64,000 nucleotides of DNA from Pseudomonadota bacterium (lineage in GTDB: Bacteria > Pseudomonadota > Alphaproteobacteria > Rhizobiales > Pleomorphomonadaceae). A model generated the notes under the pieces. That model searched no databases. It was given only the letters and a program-made list of their open reading frames with translations, and was not told where the DNA came from. The position numbers and the translations under genes are program-made. The stretch covers positions 62,001 through 126,000 of the forward strand of contig JAGSYV010000011.1 in assembly GCA_018262505.1 (NCBI GenBank), read 5' to 3'. Positions 1 through 9,512 of the stretch are shown one piece after another (within the stretch, counting starts at the first letter, position 1; the number at the start of each line of letters is the position of its first letter).

Positions 1-271
1 GACGCTCGCCACCAACCGTGACGGCGCCGCCATCGACCCGCTCAAGGCCGGCCAGCACCATCAGGAGCGTCGACTTGCCCGACCCGGAAGGGCCGACGAT
101 GCCGACACTCATGCCCGCCTCGATGGAAAAAGAAAGGCTTTTCAGAATATGGACGCGAGCGGCGCCGCTGCCGAGGCTGAGATCGACTTGGGAGAGAGTA
201 ATGGCGGGGGAAAGAGCAACGGCGGGATCTGGCAAGGACGAGCTTTCAGGTTCTGATGGGTTCAGGCACAC
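1..271 (-). CDS. ABC transporter ATP-binding protein, YbbA/LolD-like (partial, 3' end outside window)
   Basis: The reverse strand encodes the N-terminal part of an ABC ATPase. The Walker A motif GPSGSGKST is intact, preceded by a typical membrane-export ATPase N-terminus and followed by LLMVLAGLERVDGG. The frame is closed upstream by a TGA, and the only good start is the GTG whose first base is 271. The gene is divergent from an SGNH esterase, the same arrangement as ybbA and tesA in Escherichia coli, so a YbbA-like ATPase working with an FtsX-like permease is expected. Everything after the Walker A region lies outside the window, so substrate and partner cannot be read. The family call is firm; the subfamily rests mainly on gene order. 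Confidence 0.8.
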   Translation of the reverse strand, partial: MCLNPSEPESSSLPDPAVALSPAITLSQVDLSLGSGAARVHILKSLSFSIEAGMSVGIVGPSGSGKSTLLMVLAGLERVDGGAVTVGGER

Positions 272-355
272 GTGAAGTCGGCAGGGCTTGCCGAGGAAAG
301 CCCGAGCCTGTCATATGGGCGGCTCGGAAACCATTGCAAGCCAGGTCAAAAGGCC

Positions 356-985
356 GTGAGACATCGGATATTTACGTTCGTTCTCGCCCTCGTCGCCGGC
401 ATTGTCAGCGCGGAGGCCAAGCCCATGCGTATCGTCGCGCTCGGCGACAGTCTCACCGCCGGTTATGGCGTCCTCAGCCAGGAAGCCTTTCCGGATCGGC
501 TGGAGGCGGCGCTGAAAAAGCACGGCCATGATGTGGACATCGTCAACGCCGGCGTCTCCGGCGACACCGTTGCCGACGGTCTCGCCCGCCTGGACTGGGC
601 GCTGGCCGACGGTGCCGATGGCGTCATCGTCGAACTCGGCGCCAATGACATGCTGCGTGGCCATGACCCGGCACTTGTCCGCGAAAGTCTCGACGAACTG
701 ATGTCGCGCCTCGGTGAGACGGGCGTGCCGGTCCTGCTCGCCGGCATGCGAGCAGCGCCAAACCTCGGTGCCGACTATGCCGCCCGCTTCGATCCGATCT
801 TCCCGGAGCTCGCCAAGAAACACGGCGCCCTGCTCTATCCCTTCTTTCTCGACGGCGTCGCCGGCGATGCTAGCCTCAACCAGGCCGATGGCATGCATCC
901 CAATGCCGCCGGTGTGGAAATCATCGTCGAGCGCATCCTGCCCTCGGTCGAAGCGTTGAACGAACGGATCAGGATCAAGGGCTAG
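356..985 (+). CDS. tesA: SGNH-hydrolase arylesterase / TesA-like lysophospholipase
   Basis: Secreted esterase/thioesterase of the GDSL (SGNH) family that hydrolyses acyl esters in the periplasm. Block I GDSLTAGYG carries the nucleophilic Ser, block III is GAND, and block V DGMHPN carries the catalytic Asp and His. The open frame reaches back to 272, but the GTG at 356 gives a compact signal peptide (VRHRIFTFVLALVAGIVSAEA) directly before the mature domain, so that start is preferred. The length of 209 residues is usual for TesA. The ybbA-like gene diverges from it with a short shared intergenic region. All catalytic blocks are intact. Confidence 0.88.
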   Translation: MRHRIFTFVLALVAGIVSAEAKPMRIVALGDSLTAGYGVLSQEAFPDRLEAALKKHGHDVDIVNAGVSGDTVADGLARLDWALADGADGVIVELGANDMLRGHDPALVRESLDELMSRLGETGVPVLLAGMRAAPNLGADYAARFDPIFPELAKKHGALLYPFFLDGVAGDASLNQADGMHPNAAGVEIIVERILPSVEALNERIRIKG

Positions 986-1024
986 GTTTCAGGACGATCC
1001 CGGCAATAACAATGGGGGAGATAC

Positions 1025-1558
1025 GTGAGCAGCCTCGATCACTTTCGCCTTATGGCGCCCTACAATGCCTGGATGAACGCCAAGGTCTACGACGCGGCGA
1101 AACGTCTGACCGCCCAAGAACTCGCCCGTGATCGCGGCGCTTTTTTCGGTTCGATCCTCGGCACGCTCAACCACCTCGCCGCCTGCGACCTCCTCTGGTT
1201 CGGCCGGCTCGCCGCCCATCCACCTTTCGCCGGCCGAATCGACCTGGCGGACCTACCGCGACCGACCAGCGTTCGCTTCGTGGTTTCCGACGACCTGTCC
1301 CAGCTCCGACTCGTCAGAGAGCGCATCGATCGGCTGATAATTGGCTTCATAGATGGTCTGAGCGAAGCCGATGTCAGCGGTATCTTCGCGTACCGCCGTG
1401 TCGATGGCACGCCGAATCGCAAGGTGCTGTCGTCGGTCCTGTCGCATATCTTCAACCACCAGACCCATCATCGCGGCCAGGTCACCACGCTGCTCACTCA
1501 GGCCGGCATCGACGTCGGCGTCACAGACTTGGTGGCGCTCGTCCCGGACATCGACTGA
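1025..1558 (+). CDS. DinB family protein
   Basis: A 177-residue protein of the DinB/YfiT four-helix-bundle superfamily. These proteins often bind a divalent metal through three histidines and include thiol-dependent transferases and stress proteins of unknown chemistry. Visible ligand candidates are the His in LGTLNHLAA and the two in the C-terminal HIFNHQTHHRGQ motif, which is the usual DinB signature. Translation starts at GTG 1025 after GGGGGAGATAC. It lies 39 bases after the esterase stop and 20 bases before the reductase gene, so co-transcription with either is possible. No substrate is implied by the neighbours. Confidence 0.85.
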   Translation: MSSLDHFRLMAPYNAWMNAKVYDAAKRLTAQELARDRGAFFGSILGTLNHLAACDLLWFGRLAAHPPFAGRIDLADLPRPTSVRFVVSDDLSQLRLVRERIDRLIIGFIDGLSEADVSGIFAYRRVDGTPNRKVLSSVLSHIFNHQTHHRGQVTTLLTQAGIDVGVTDLVALVPDID

Positions 1559-1578
1559 TTTTCTGAAAAGGCTGTTCC

Positions 1579-2631
1579 ATGCAGAAACGTCGCCTCGGTC
1601 GTTCCGAGCTTCTTGTCACACCCCTTTGCCTCGGCACCATGACCTACGGCGAGCAGACCGGCAGGGAAGAGGCGTTCGCCATTCTCGACCGTGCCGTCGG
1701 CTTCGGCATCGACTTCATCGACGTCGCCGAAATGTATCCGGTGCCGCCAAAGCGTGAGACGCAAGGCGCGACCGAGACGATTCTGGGCGACTGGTTCGCC
1801 GCACGCGGTGGGCGCGGTGATGTCGTCTTGGCGACGAAGGTCTGTGGCCGCAGCACCAATGATTGGTTCCGCGACGATGGCGCGCCGACCCGCCTCACCC
1901 GGTCGCAGATCTTCGAAGCCGTCGAGAAATCGCTTCGCCGCCTGAGAACCGACTACATCGATCTCTATCAGATCCATTGGCCCGACCGCGTCGTCTCCGA
2001 GTGGGGCACGGTGCCCTCCCGCTTCAAACCCTTCGTCCCCGCGAGCGACGAGACGGCGATTGAAGTGACGGCCGCCGCCTTTGCCGAATTGATCGCCGCC
2101 GGCAAGATCCGCCATTTTGGCCTTTCCAATGAAAGCCCCTATGGTCTGATGCGCTTCATCGCCGCTGCCGAGGCCGGCGTCGGGCCGCACCCCATCTCGG
2201 TGCAGAACGCCTATAGCCTCGTCAATCGCACCTGGGAGAGCGGCCTCGCCGAGATAGCGCTTCGGGAAGAGATTGGTCTCCTGCCCTACTCGCCACTGGC
2301 GCAGGGCTATCTCACCGGCAAGTACCGCAACGGCGCGCTGCCGGCGATGAGCCGCAAGGCGCTCTTCAACCGCTTGCAGCGTTATGAGAAGCCGCACGCC
2401 GACGCGGCGATCGCCGCCTATGTCGACCTTGCCCACCGCTTCGGCGCCGATCCGGTTACCTTCGCCATCGCCTTCGCCATGAACCAACCGACCGTTGCGT
2501 CGGTGATCATCGGGCCGAGTGCCGAGGGTCAGCTCGACGATAACCTCGCCGCTGCGCAGTTCCCGTGGACGGCGGACATGCAGACAGCGGTCGACGACCT
2601 GCATCAGCGTTTCGGCAACCCCTGTCCGTGA
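1579..2631 (+). CDS. aldo/keto reductase (Tas-like)
   Basis: Cytosolic NADPH-dependent oxidoreductase with an (alpha/beta)8 barrel, 350 residues. The catalytic tetrad is visible: Asp and Tyr in DFIDVAEMYP, Lys in VLATKVCG, and His in LYQIHWPDR. The C-terminal SVIIGPSAEGQLDDN is the conserved NADP-binding segment. The overall pattern (NAYSLVNRTWE, YSPLAQGYLTGKY) matches the Tas subgroup. The substrate is probably a small aldehyde or ketone but is not inferable. The gene follows the DinB gene by 20 bases and converges on the DUF2794 gene, with only six bases between stop codons. Confidence 0.9.
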   Translation: MQKRRLGRSELLVTPLCLGTMTYGEQTGREEAFAILDRAVGFGIDFIDVAEMYPVPPKRETQGATETILGDWFAARGGRGDVVLATKVCGRSTNDWFRDDGAPTRLTRSQIFEAVEKSLRRLRTDYIDLYQIHWPDRVVSEWGTVPSRFKPFVPASDETAIEVTAAAFAELIAAGKIRHFGLSNESPYGLMRFIAAAEAGVGPHPISVQNAYSLVNRTWESGLAEIALREEIGLLPYSPLAQGYLTGKYRNGALPAMSRKALFNRLQRYEKPHADAAIAAYVDLAHRFGADPVTFAIAFAMNQPTVASVIIGPSAEGQLDDNLAAAQFPWTADMQTAVDDLHQRFGNPCP

Positions 2632-2637
2632 ACCAGG

Positions 2638-3051
2638 TCACTCGGCGACGGAGAGCCACGACTTGTCGATGACGCGCAGCACGCGAGCCAGTTCGCCGCC
2701 GCGCTTCAAGATCATGCCGGTCTGAGCGATCACCGAATAGGCGCCCTGCTTGCGGGCAAGCTTGGGATTCTTTTCGACCCGATAGAGCGGTATCTCGGAC
2801 GACCGCCGAAAGATCGAGAACACGGCGCGGTCGGCAAGGTGATCGATGGCGTAATCGCGCCATTCGCCCGCCGCCACCATGCGGCCGTAGAGCTTCAGAA
2901 TTTCGGAAAGCTCGTGCCGGTCGAAGGCGACGTAAGGCCTCTCGCGCACCATGTGCCGGGACTCGGCGGGCGCTGGCACTTGCGGAACGCCGCGCGCCAG
3001 CGCAATCAGATTTGTGGGTTCGCCCGCTCCCTCGTCGATCTCGCCGCTCAA
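2638..3051 (-). CDS. DUF2794 domain-containing protein
   Basis: A 137-residue protein restricted to alphaproteobacteria and of unknown function. The family core is clear: ELSEILKLYGRMVAAGEWRDYAIDHL, then FRRSSEIPLYRVEK and KLARKQGAYSV. It is transcribed in the same direction as, and 89 bases downstream of, the NAD-glutamate dehydrogenase gene. The N-terminal 35 residues are low-complexity, so an internal start (MVRERPYVAF) is possible. No catalytic motif is recognisable. Confidence 0.85.
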   Translation of the reverse strand: MSGEIDEGAGEPTNLIALARGVPQVPAPAESRHMVRERPYVAFDRHELSEILKLYGRMVAAGEWRDYAIDHLADRAVFSIFRRSSEIPLYRVEKNPKLARKQGAYSVIAQTGMILKRGGELARVLRVIDKSWLSVAE

Positions 3052-3140
3052 GCGCGCCTCCGGGCCGTGATCGTCACGTCACCGTCATGATTGCGCCGGC
3101 CGCCGCCGAATGCAACGAGGAAACATGCCGGCGGCGATCG

Positions 3141-6100
3141 TCAGTCCGCGAGCTCGTCGACGAGACCGGCCGCCACCGTCAGCTTGGCCACCGTCGGCGC
3201 GCCGGCGAGCAGATCGCCAATGAGCTGTCTCAGGCGGCCGAGACGTGCCTCGCGCGCCGTCGTCCAGAGGTCAGCCCCTCCCTCGGCAATCGCTTGGGCA
3301 ACGATACGCCGACGCGCGGCGGCGAAGGTGCGGCGAGCGATTTCGGCCGCCTGTCCTTCATAGAGATCGGCCGGCCGCACCACCGCTGACAGACGAGCGA
3401 ACAGATCGGCGGCCAGCGCCTCATCGATCGCGATCATCACCGGCAGCACCTCGTCAACAGCGCGCCCAACCTCCTCGCCGATGACGATGAGGTCAAGGCT
3501 GCCGAGTTCGGCCGGCAGGCTGGCAAGACGGATCGCCAGCGGTTCCGGCACACCGGAAGCGACGAGTTCCGGATCGGCCACACCAGCTAGGGCGCTGTCG
3601 CGGAAGCGGCGCACACCGTCGGCAAGCCGCTCGATGGCGGCGGCAAGATCGCCTTGTGGCGCCCCATTCTGAGCTACCCATAGCGCGGCGTCGGTGAGGA
3701 AATCGGCGACGCGGCGACGGAGTTCCACCCATACGGCACCGGCAACTTTGCCTTCGAGGGCATCAATCTCAGCTGTCACCGCGTCGGTGCCGAAGGCCGC
3801 GGCGGCGATCACCATGGCACGGACCGCTTCCCCGGCGCCGACGCCGGCTTCATCGCCAAGCCGGCTGACGAAGGTCGGCCCGGCCGCGTCCACCGCCGCG
3901 CCGGCGATGCGAGTGGCAAGAATATCGCGAGCGAGGCGATGGGCGGCAATGTCCTCGGCAAAGCGCGCTCGCATGGCCTGCGGGAAGGCATGTGTCAGCC
4001 AATCGCCGAGCGCCGGGTCGGCGATCAGCCGGCCGGCCAGGAGTTCGTCGGCCAGCATCAGCTTGGCGTGCGCCATCAGGATAGCAATCTCCGGCCGCGA
4101 CAGGGTTTCCCCGGCAGCGGCGAGACGGCCGGCCGCCACCTCGTCGGGGAGGCCCTCGCGGTGCGGATCGAGCAGGCCCCGCTCGGCTAACACGGCCGAG
4201 AGCCGCATCAGGCGCGGCAGCTCGCCGGCGCCGCGCGCGCGCGTCACCGATAGCGCCACCACCTGTCGGCGACAGAGCCGCAACACGCTGGCGGCAACGT
4301 CATCGGTCATGCTGGCAAGCAGCATGTCGCGCTCGGCAAGCGTCAACCGGCCGGCGGCCATCGCGCGCCCGAGCGCGATCTTGATGTTGACCTCGGCGTC
4401 AGAGGTCGCGACGCCGCCGACGTTGTCGATGGCGTCGGAATTGACACGGCCACCATGGCGAGCGAAGTCGACGCGCGCCCGCGGCGTCATGCCGAGATTG
4501 GCGCCCTCGCCGACGACCCGCGCCCTGAGATCGCCTGCCGGGATGCGAACGCCGTCATTGGCGCGGTCACCGGCCTCGGCATTGCTCTCGCCGTCGCCTC
4601 GCACAAAGGTGCCGATCCCCCCGAAGAACAGGAGGTCGACCGGCGCCTTTAGGAGAACCGCGACGACTTCATCGGAGCTGAGGGCGTCGGCTTCGACGCC
4701 AAGCATAGCTCGTGCCTCGGCGGATAGCGCAATCGACTTCTGCGCCCGCGAGAAAATGCCACCGCCGGACGACAGTTTCGCCGGGTCATAGTCTGCCCAG
4801 CTCGAACGCGGCAGGGCGAACAGCCGCCGTCGCTCGGCGAACGCCGCTTCGACATCGGGCACCGGGTCGATGAAGATGTGGCGGTGATCGAAAGCCGCGA
4901 CGAGCTTCAGCGAGGGCGACAGCAGCATGAAGTTGCCGAACACATCGCCCGACATGTCGCCGACACCGACGGCAGTGAACGGATCGACCTCGGCGTTGAG
5001 ATCGAGTTCGCGGAAATGCCGCTTCACCGCTTCGAAGGCACCGCGCGCCGTAATCCCCATCTTCTTGTGGTCGTAGCCGGCCGAACCGCCGGAGGCGAAG
5101 GCGTCGGCAAGCCAGAAACGACGCGAAAGTGCGATACGATTGGCAATGTCGGAGAAGCTGGCGGTGCCCTTGTCGGCGGCCACCACCAGATAGGGGTCGT
5201 CGTCGTCGTAGCAAAGGGTGGCAGTCGGCGGCACCACGGCGTCGTCGACGATATTGTCGGTGAGATCGATCAGCGTGCCCACATAACGCTCGTAGGCGGC
5301 AACGCCCGCCGCTGCCCGATCGGCGCCGGCGGCGATGCGACGGGCGACGAAGCCGCCCTTGGCACCGACGGGCACGATCACCGCGTTCTTCACCTGCTGT
5401 GCCTTGACGAGACCGAGGATCTCGGTGCGGAAATCCTCCGGCCGGTCCGACCAGCGCAGGCCACCACGCGCCACCTTGCCAAAGCGGAGATGCACGCCCT
5501 CGACATCGGGAGCATGCAGCCAGATCTCGGCGAAGGGGCGCGGCGCCGGCAGACTGTCGATTCGTATGGCGTCGAACTTGAAGGCCATCACCGGATGCGG
5601 GTCGCCGTCGGCGCCGATCTGGAAGAACGTGGTGCGTGTCGCCGCCTCGATCAGGTTGGCGAGCCGGCGCAGAATACGGTCGTCATCGAGGATCGGCACA
5701 TCTCTGAACGCCGTTTCAAGCTCAACACGCAGTTGAGAAAGCCGGGCCGCGCGGTCGCCAGCGAACGCCGGATCGAAGCGGGCCGTGAACAAAGCGATGA
5801 GCAGGCCAGCGACATTTGCGTTGCGAACCAGTGCCTCGGCGACATAGGCGTGGCCATGGGCAAGGCCGATCTGGCCGAGATAGCGGGCGAGTGCCCTGAG
5901 CATGGCGATTTCGCGCCAGCCGAGGCCGGCGACGAGCGTCAGCGCATTGAGCCGGTCGCTGTCGGCCTTGCCGAGCCAGACCGCCATGAACAGCGCCTTC
6001 AACCGGTTGCCATCGCGGGCGAGGTCGACGTCGCCGCCATCGGCACGACGGAGCGCCATGTCGTGCAGCACGATGACTTCGTCCACACGCCTAATCTCAA

Positions 6101-7889
6101 AGGTTTTTTCTTCGAGCACAGTGAAGCCCATGGCTTCCAGCACCGGCACGCGCGCCGACAGCGGCACCGGTCCACCACGGCTCATCAGGCGCATGGAGAC
6201 GCGCGGCGACGGCAGGCTACCGCCGATCAGGTCGACCGCCGTCCGGCGATCGCCGACGAACAGTTCGAGCAACGCCACATCGGCCACCGCCATCTCGGCA
6301 TCATAGCTCGCCCGATAGGATTCAGGAAAAGCGCGACCATAGAGCTCGATCAACTTTCGGCCGCGCGCCGGGCCGAATTTCGCCCGGCAGGCGTCGGCAA
6401 AACCATCGCCCCAATTGCAGGTAATGCGGGCAACCGCCGCCTCCAGTTCGGTCTGGGCGACGGCCGGCGTCGGTCCCTCATCACGGCCGATGATATAGTG
6501 AACGCGGGCGAGTGGCCCTTCGGGGAAGGCCGGATAGACGGAGGAAACGCGCCCGGCAAAGGCCTCGGCGAGATAGCCGCCGATGGCGATCCGGGTGTCC
6601 GTGGTGTAGCGATCGCGCGGCACGTAGACCAGGAGGGAGACAAAGCGGTCGAACTTGTCGCGGCGGGCCAGCACTCGGATACGCGGCCGCTCACCGAGTT
6701 CCAGGATCGCCAGCGAGAACTCGAGGAGCGTGTCGAGATCAACCTGGAACAGTTCGTCGCGCGGATAGCTTTCGAGAATGTTGCGCAGCGCCCGGCCTGA
6801 ATGGCTTTCCGGATCGAAGCCGGCACGGGCCATGATCGTTCCTACCTTGCGGCGAAGATAGGGGATCGAATGGGTGGATCGCGTGTAGGCCGATGAGGTG
6901 AACAGACCGAGCAGTCGGATCTCGCTGATCAGGCGGCCGCTGGCGTCGTAGCGCTTGATGCCGATGTAGTCGAGATAGGCGTGGCGATGGACACGCGCCT
7001 TGACGTTGGCCTTGGCGACGATCAGCGGCTCGGGCTGGCGCAGAAACTCGGTGATCTCCGGCGTCACCTGAACCATCTCGCGACCGCGCCGCAGCACTTT
7101 TACCGCCGGATCGCGCAACAGGCCGTAACCACCGCCGGCGGTCAGAAGCGAGGACGCCTCGTTGCCACTCTCCTCGTTGCCGACGACATATTCCCTGAGG
7201 CCCAGGAAGGTAAAGTTGTCGGCATTGAGCCAGTTCAGGAACTCGACGGCCTCGGCCACCGCCTCGGGCGGCAGCGGCGGCGGCGTATGTCGGTAGACAT
7301 TGATCACCGATTTGACCAGTGCCTGCATGCGTGGCCAGTCGTCGACAGCGGCGCGCACCTCGGTGAGCAAACCGTCGAGCCGTGTTTCCAGCTGGGCGGC
7401 GGCGATGGCGTCAGGCAACCGGGCGATATGGATGTGGATAAAGCTCTCGCGGCTGGCGTCCAGGTCTTCGCCGATCGACAGCAGGCGGCCGCTCATGCCG
7501 CGCACCACGGACAGAATTGGATGCACCATCAGGCGCACTTCGATGCCGGCGTCGGTCAGCTCCTGCATGACGGAGTCAACCAGGAACGGCATGTTGTCAT
7601 TGAGGATATCGACGACGGTCACTTCCTTGCGGTGGCTGGCCTCGTCATCCCAGACTGGGTTGTAAATGCGGATGGAATGGATGCCCGGCACCCTGAGCGA
7701 CAGGCTCGACATCGCCCCTTCGGCGAAGGCGATCAGTTCGCTCGCCGTATAGGCGACGACATCCTCGGCAGCGCCTTTGCCGTAGAGCGTCTTCAAGAGA
7801 CCGACAAGTTCCGGCCTGTTGCCTTGGGCAACCAGGTCGGCCGCCTCGTCAAGGCGTGCCTCCTTCAGCACTTCCATCACGCGCTTCAT
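3141..7889 (-). CDS. gdhB: NAD-dependent glutamate dehydrogenase, large GDH-180 class
   Basis: Catabolic NAD-glutamate dehydrogenase that oxidatively deaminates glutamate to 2-oxoglutarate and ammonium. At about 1,582 residues it belongs to the giant class with long regulatory N- and C-terminal regions around a central catalytic domain. The catalytic block GGLRWSDRPEDFRTE...KAQQVKNAVIVPVGAKGGFV, at about residues 800-850, holds the conserved lysines. GVGDMSGDVFGN and the later GEGANLG segments are also present. The open frame starts at 7937, but ATG 7889 is preceded by GGGAG at good spacing and gives the usual MKRVMEVLKEA start. No internal gap is seen. DUF2794 lies downstream on the same strand. 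Confidence 0.93.
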   Translation of the reverse strand: MKRVMEVLKEARLDEAADLVAQGNRPELVGLLKTLYGKGAAEDVVAYTASELIAFAEGAMSSLSLRVPGIHSIRIYNPVWDDEASHRKEVTVVDILNDNMPFLVDSVMQELTDAGIEVRLMVHPILSVVRGMSGRLLSIGEDLDASRESFIHIHIARLPDAIAAAQLETRLDGLLTEVRAAVDDWPRMQALVKSVINVYRHTPPPLPPEAVAEAVEFLNWLNADNFTFLGLREYVVGNEESGNEASSLLTAGGGYGLLRDPAVKVLRRGREMVQVTPEITEFLRQPEPLIVAKANVKARVHRHAYLDYIGIKRYDASGRLISEIRLLGLFTSSAYTRSTHSIPYLRRKVGTIMARAGFDPESHSGRALRNILESYPRDELFQVDLDTLLEFSLAILELGERPRIRVLARRDKFDRFVSLLVYVPRDRYTTDTRIAIGGYLAEAFAGRVSSVYPAFPEGPLARVHYIIGRDEGPTPAVAQTELEAAVARITCNWGDGFADACRAKFGPARGRKLIELYGRAFPESYRASYDAEMAVADVALLELFVGDRRTAVDLIGGSLPSPRVSMRLMSRGGPVPLSARVPVLEAMGFTVLEEKTFEIRRVDEVIVLHDMALRRADGGDVDLARDGNRLKALFMAVWLGKADSDRLNALTLVAGLGWREIAMLRALARYLGQIGLAHGHAYVAEALVRNANVAGLLIALFTARFDPAFAGDRAARLSQLRVELETAFRDVPILDDDRILRRLANLIEAATRTTFFQIGADGDPHPVMAFKFDAIRIDSLPAPRPFAEIWLHAPDVEGVHLRFGKVARGGLRWSDRPEDFRTEILGLVKAQQVKNAVIVPVGAKGGFVARRIAAGADRAAAGVAAYERYVGTLIDLTDNIVDDAVVPPTATLCYDDDDPYLVVAADKGTASFSDIANRIALSRRFWLADAFASGGSAGYDHKKMGITARGAFEAVKRHFRELDLNAEVDPFTAVGVGDMSGDVFGNFMLLSPSLKLVAAFDHRHIFIDPVPDVEAAFAERRRLFALPRSSWADYDPAKLSSGGGIFSRAQKSIALSAEARAMLGVEADALSSDEVVAVLLKAPVDLLFFGGIGTFVRGDGESNAEAGDRANDGVRIPAGDLRARVVGEGANLGMTPRARVDFARHGGRVNSDAIDNVGGVATSDAEVNIKIALGRAMAAGRLTLAERDMLLASMTDDVAASVLRLCRRQVVALSVTRARGAGELPRLMRLSAVLAERGLLDPHREGLPDEVAAGRLAAAGETLSRPEIAILMAHAKLMLADELLAGRLIADPALGDWLTHAFPQAMRARFAEDIAAHRLARDILATRIAGAAVDAAGPTFVSRLGDEAGVGAGEAVRAMVIAAAAFGTDAVTAEIDALEGKVAGAVWVELRRRVADFLTDAALWVAQNGAPQGDLAAAIERLADGVRRFRDSALAGVADPELVASGVPEPLAIRLASLPAELGSLDLIVIGEEVGRAVDEVLPVMIAIDEALAADLFARLSAVVRPADLYEGQAAEIARRTFAAARRRIVAQAIAEGGADLWTTAREARLGRLRQLIGDLLAGAPTVAKLTVAAGLVDELAD

Positions 7890-8085
7890 CGACAACTCCC
7901 GCCGCTCCGGACGGGCCAGCGATGGCCGCTGCGCCATTCCGGCCGATCAGAAAAAGACGCAACCGGAAAGGCGGCGGGAAAACCGCCGCCCCAATGCCTG
8001 GGGTATCCAGTCAATCCGGTTTGCGCGCGAATTCCAATTCGCGCTGTTGCGGACGCGACGCAGGCCGCTTCCACAAAAACCGACC

Positions 8086-8397
8086 TCATTCCCCCTCGTC
8101 TTCGAACTGATCGATATCGACGAGGAACATGATGTTGGCGCCCTCTTCGTCGAACTCGTCCTCTTCCTCGCCCTCAACGTCGTCCTCGACGTCTTCAATC
8201 TCGGCGAAGGCCTCGATTTCCTCCTCGGTGGCGGAGCGGATGACGAAGGCAGAAACGCCGTCCCAAATCGGGGCGCCGGCGCTCGTGAAGCCGCGAATGT
8301 CGTCGAGAAAGTCCTCGCTCTCGAAGATCTCACGCGCTTCCGCCTCGTCGGCGTCGGTGGTGGCAATCGCGATGCCGGCGATTTCGAGCGTGTACAT
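8086..8397 (-). CDS. small highly acidic protein of unknown function
   Basis: A 103-residue protein not assigned to any named family. The first 55 residues look folded (MYTLEIAGIAIATTDADEAEAREIFES). The second half is dominated by Asp and Glu (EEEIEAFAEIEDVEDDVEGEEEDEFDEEG) and ends with a short hydrophobic strand. There is no signal peptide. An AGGAGACAGCC ribosome site precedes the ATG. It lies alone between the glutamate dehydrogenase and YihY genes. Acidic tails like this are common in chaperone-like or nucleic-acid-mimic proteins, but nothing here proves that. Confidence 0.7.
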   Translation of the reverse strand: MYTLEIAGIAIATTDADEAEAREIFESEDFLDDIRGFTSAGAPIWDGVSAFVIRSATEEEIEAFAEIEDVEDDVEGEEEDEFDEEGANIMFLVDIDQFEDEGE

Positions 8398-8518
8398 GGC
8401 TGTCTCCTATTGTCCGGACGAGACGACCGGATGAATGCTTCGAGGATTGGCGTCTCAGTGGCCACCGGCTAGGTCGGCGGCGACACAGCCTACGGCTTCC
8501 ATCATGACCATGGGGATG

Positions 8519-9382
8519 TCAATGGTTCCTCCGACGATCCGGCTCTGACGACGCGTTGCGTCTCTCCACAAGGGCGGCGTTGAGCATGGCGCCATAAAGA
8601 AGAATAAGCGCCATCATGTAGAGGAAGATGATCGCCGTCATCACACCGGCAAGACCTGCGTAAGTCGAGGCGTAATTGGAGAAATCCGCAAGATAGAGCG
8701 AAAAGCCGTAGGCACCGGCGATCCAGGCGGCGAGCGTCAGCCCAACGCCCGGAAGAATGTCCGTGATGTTGCGACGGCCGGCCGGCAGCCAGAGGTGAGC
8801 TGCCAGCAGCCCGGCGCTGGCGATCACCAGCGTCAACCCAAAACGCAGCAGCGTCAGCGTCCAGGTGAAGTTTTCTATTGCCGGCAGCAGGCGAACGAGC
8901 CCGTTCCATACCACGGGTGCCAAGACCACCAGGAAGGCGATGGTCAGGAAGGTGAGCGTGCCCAGCAGCACAAAGCCAATGCTCTCAAGCCTCAGCAGGA
9001 GGAAGTTGCGGTTTTCAACCATGCCATAGGCACGATTGAGACCGACCCGCATCGCTTCGACGCCGGACGAGGCGAACCAGAGCGCCAGCGCCACACCAAG
9101 GGTCAGGACGTCGCCACGCGGCACCAGCAAGACGTTCTTCACTTCGCCGGCAATAGGCGCGGCGATGCCAGCCGGCACGCTTTCGAAGATCAACGCCACC
9201 ACCGTGGCCGACAGCGCCCTGAGATCGAAAAAGGCGGCGATAGCGGTCAGGAAAATCAGGAATGGGAAGAGGGCCATCAGCGCCGATAACGCCACATGCG
9301 AGGCAATCGCCCAGCCGTCGGCGGCATTGAAGGTCAGAGCAGCCCGCCAGAACGGGCCGATGAAGCGTCCAAGAGCCCGCAC
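8519..9382 (-). CDS. YihY/BrkB family inner-membrane protein
   Basis: An integral membrane protein of the YihY/virulence factor BrkB family (formerly mis-called RNase BN), 287 residues with about six transmembrane helices, including SHVALSALMALFPFLIFLTAI near the N-terminus. Conserved elements include GVEAMRVGLNRAYG and a C-terminal IIFLYMMALILLYGAMLNAAL. The ORF track extends upstream, but the GTG at 9382 lies about 7 bases after AGGGAGA and gives the standard N-terminus (VRALGRFIGPFWRAAL). The molecular role of the family is unresolved. It is divergent from the inositol-phosphatase-family gene. Confidence 0.88.
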   Translation of the reverse strand: MRALGRFIGPFWRAALTFNAADGWAIASHVALSALMALFPFLIFLTAIAAFFDLRALSATVVALIFESVPAGIAAPIAGEVKNVLLVPRGDVLTLGVALALWFASSGVEAMRVGLNRAYGMVENRNFLLLRLESIGFVLLGTLTFLTIAFLVVLAPVVWNGLVRLLPAIENFTWTLTLLRFGLTLVIASAGLLAAHLWLPAGRRNITDILPGVGLTLAAWIAGAYGFSLYLADFSNYASTYAGLAGVMTAIIFLYMMALILLYGAMLNAALVERRNASSEPDRRRNH

Positions 9383-9512
9383 GGCATGTCTCCCTAATCC
9401 CTTGGAGAAGGTGGTCGAAACGACGCGAAATGCAAGAGCGTGGCCCGGGCTGCCGTCTTGCTCCCGTCGTCCTTTGGGTGCATTCCATCCTGCGGATAAT
9501 CCGGAGTTCGCA

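Noticed and set aside
4878-6800. 640-residue ORF antisense to NAD-glutamate dehydrogenase
   Set aside because: Typical long antisense frame in G/C-rich coding DNA; no domain resemblance, and the sense gene is certain.
9036-9512. N-terminal 159-residue extension of the inositol-phosphatase-family ORF
   Set aside because: Overlaps the YihY gene on the other strand and lacks homology; a good ATG with ribosome site exists at 9513.
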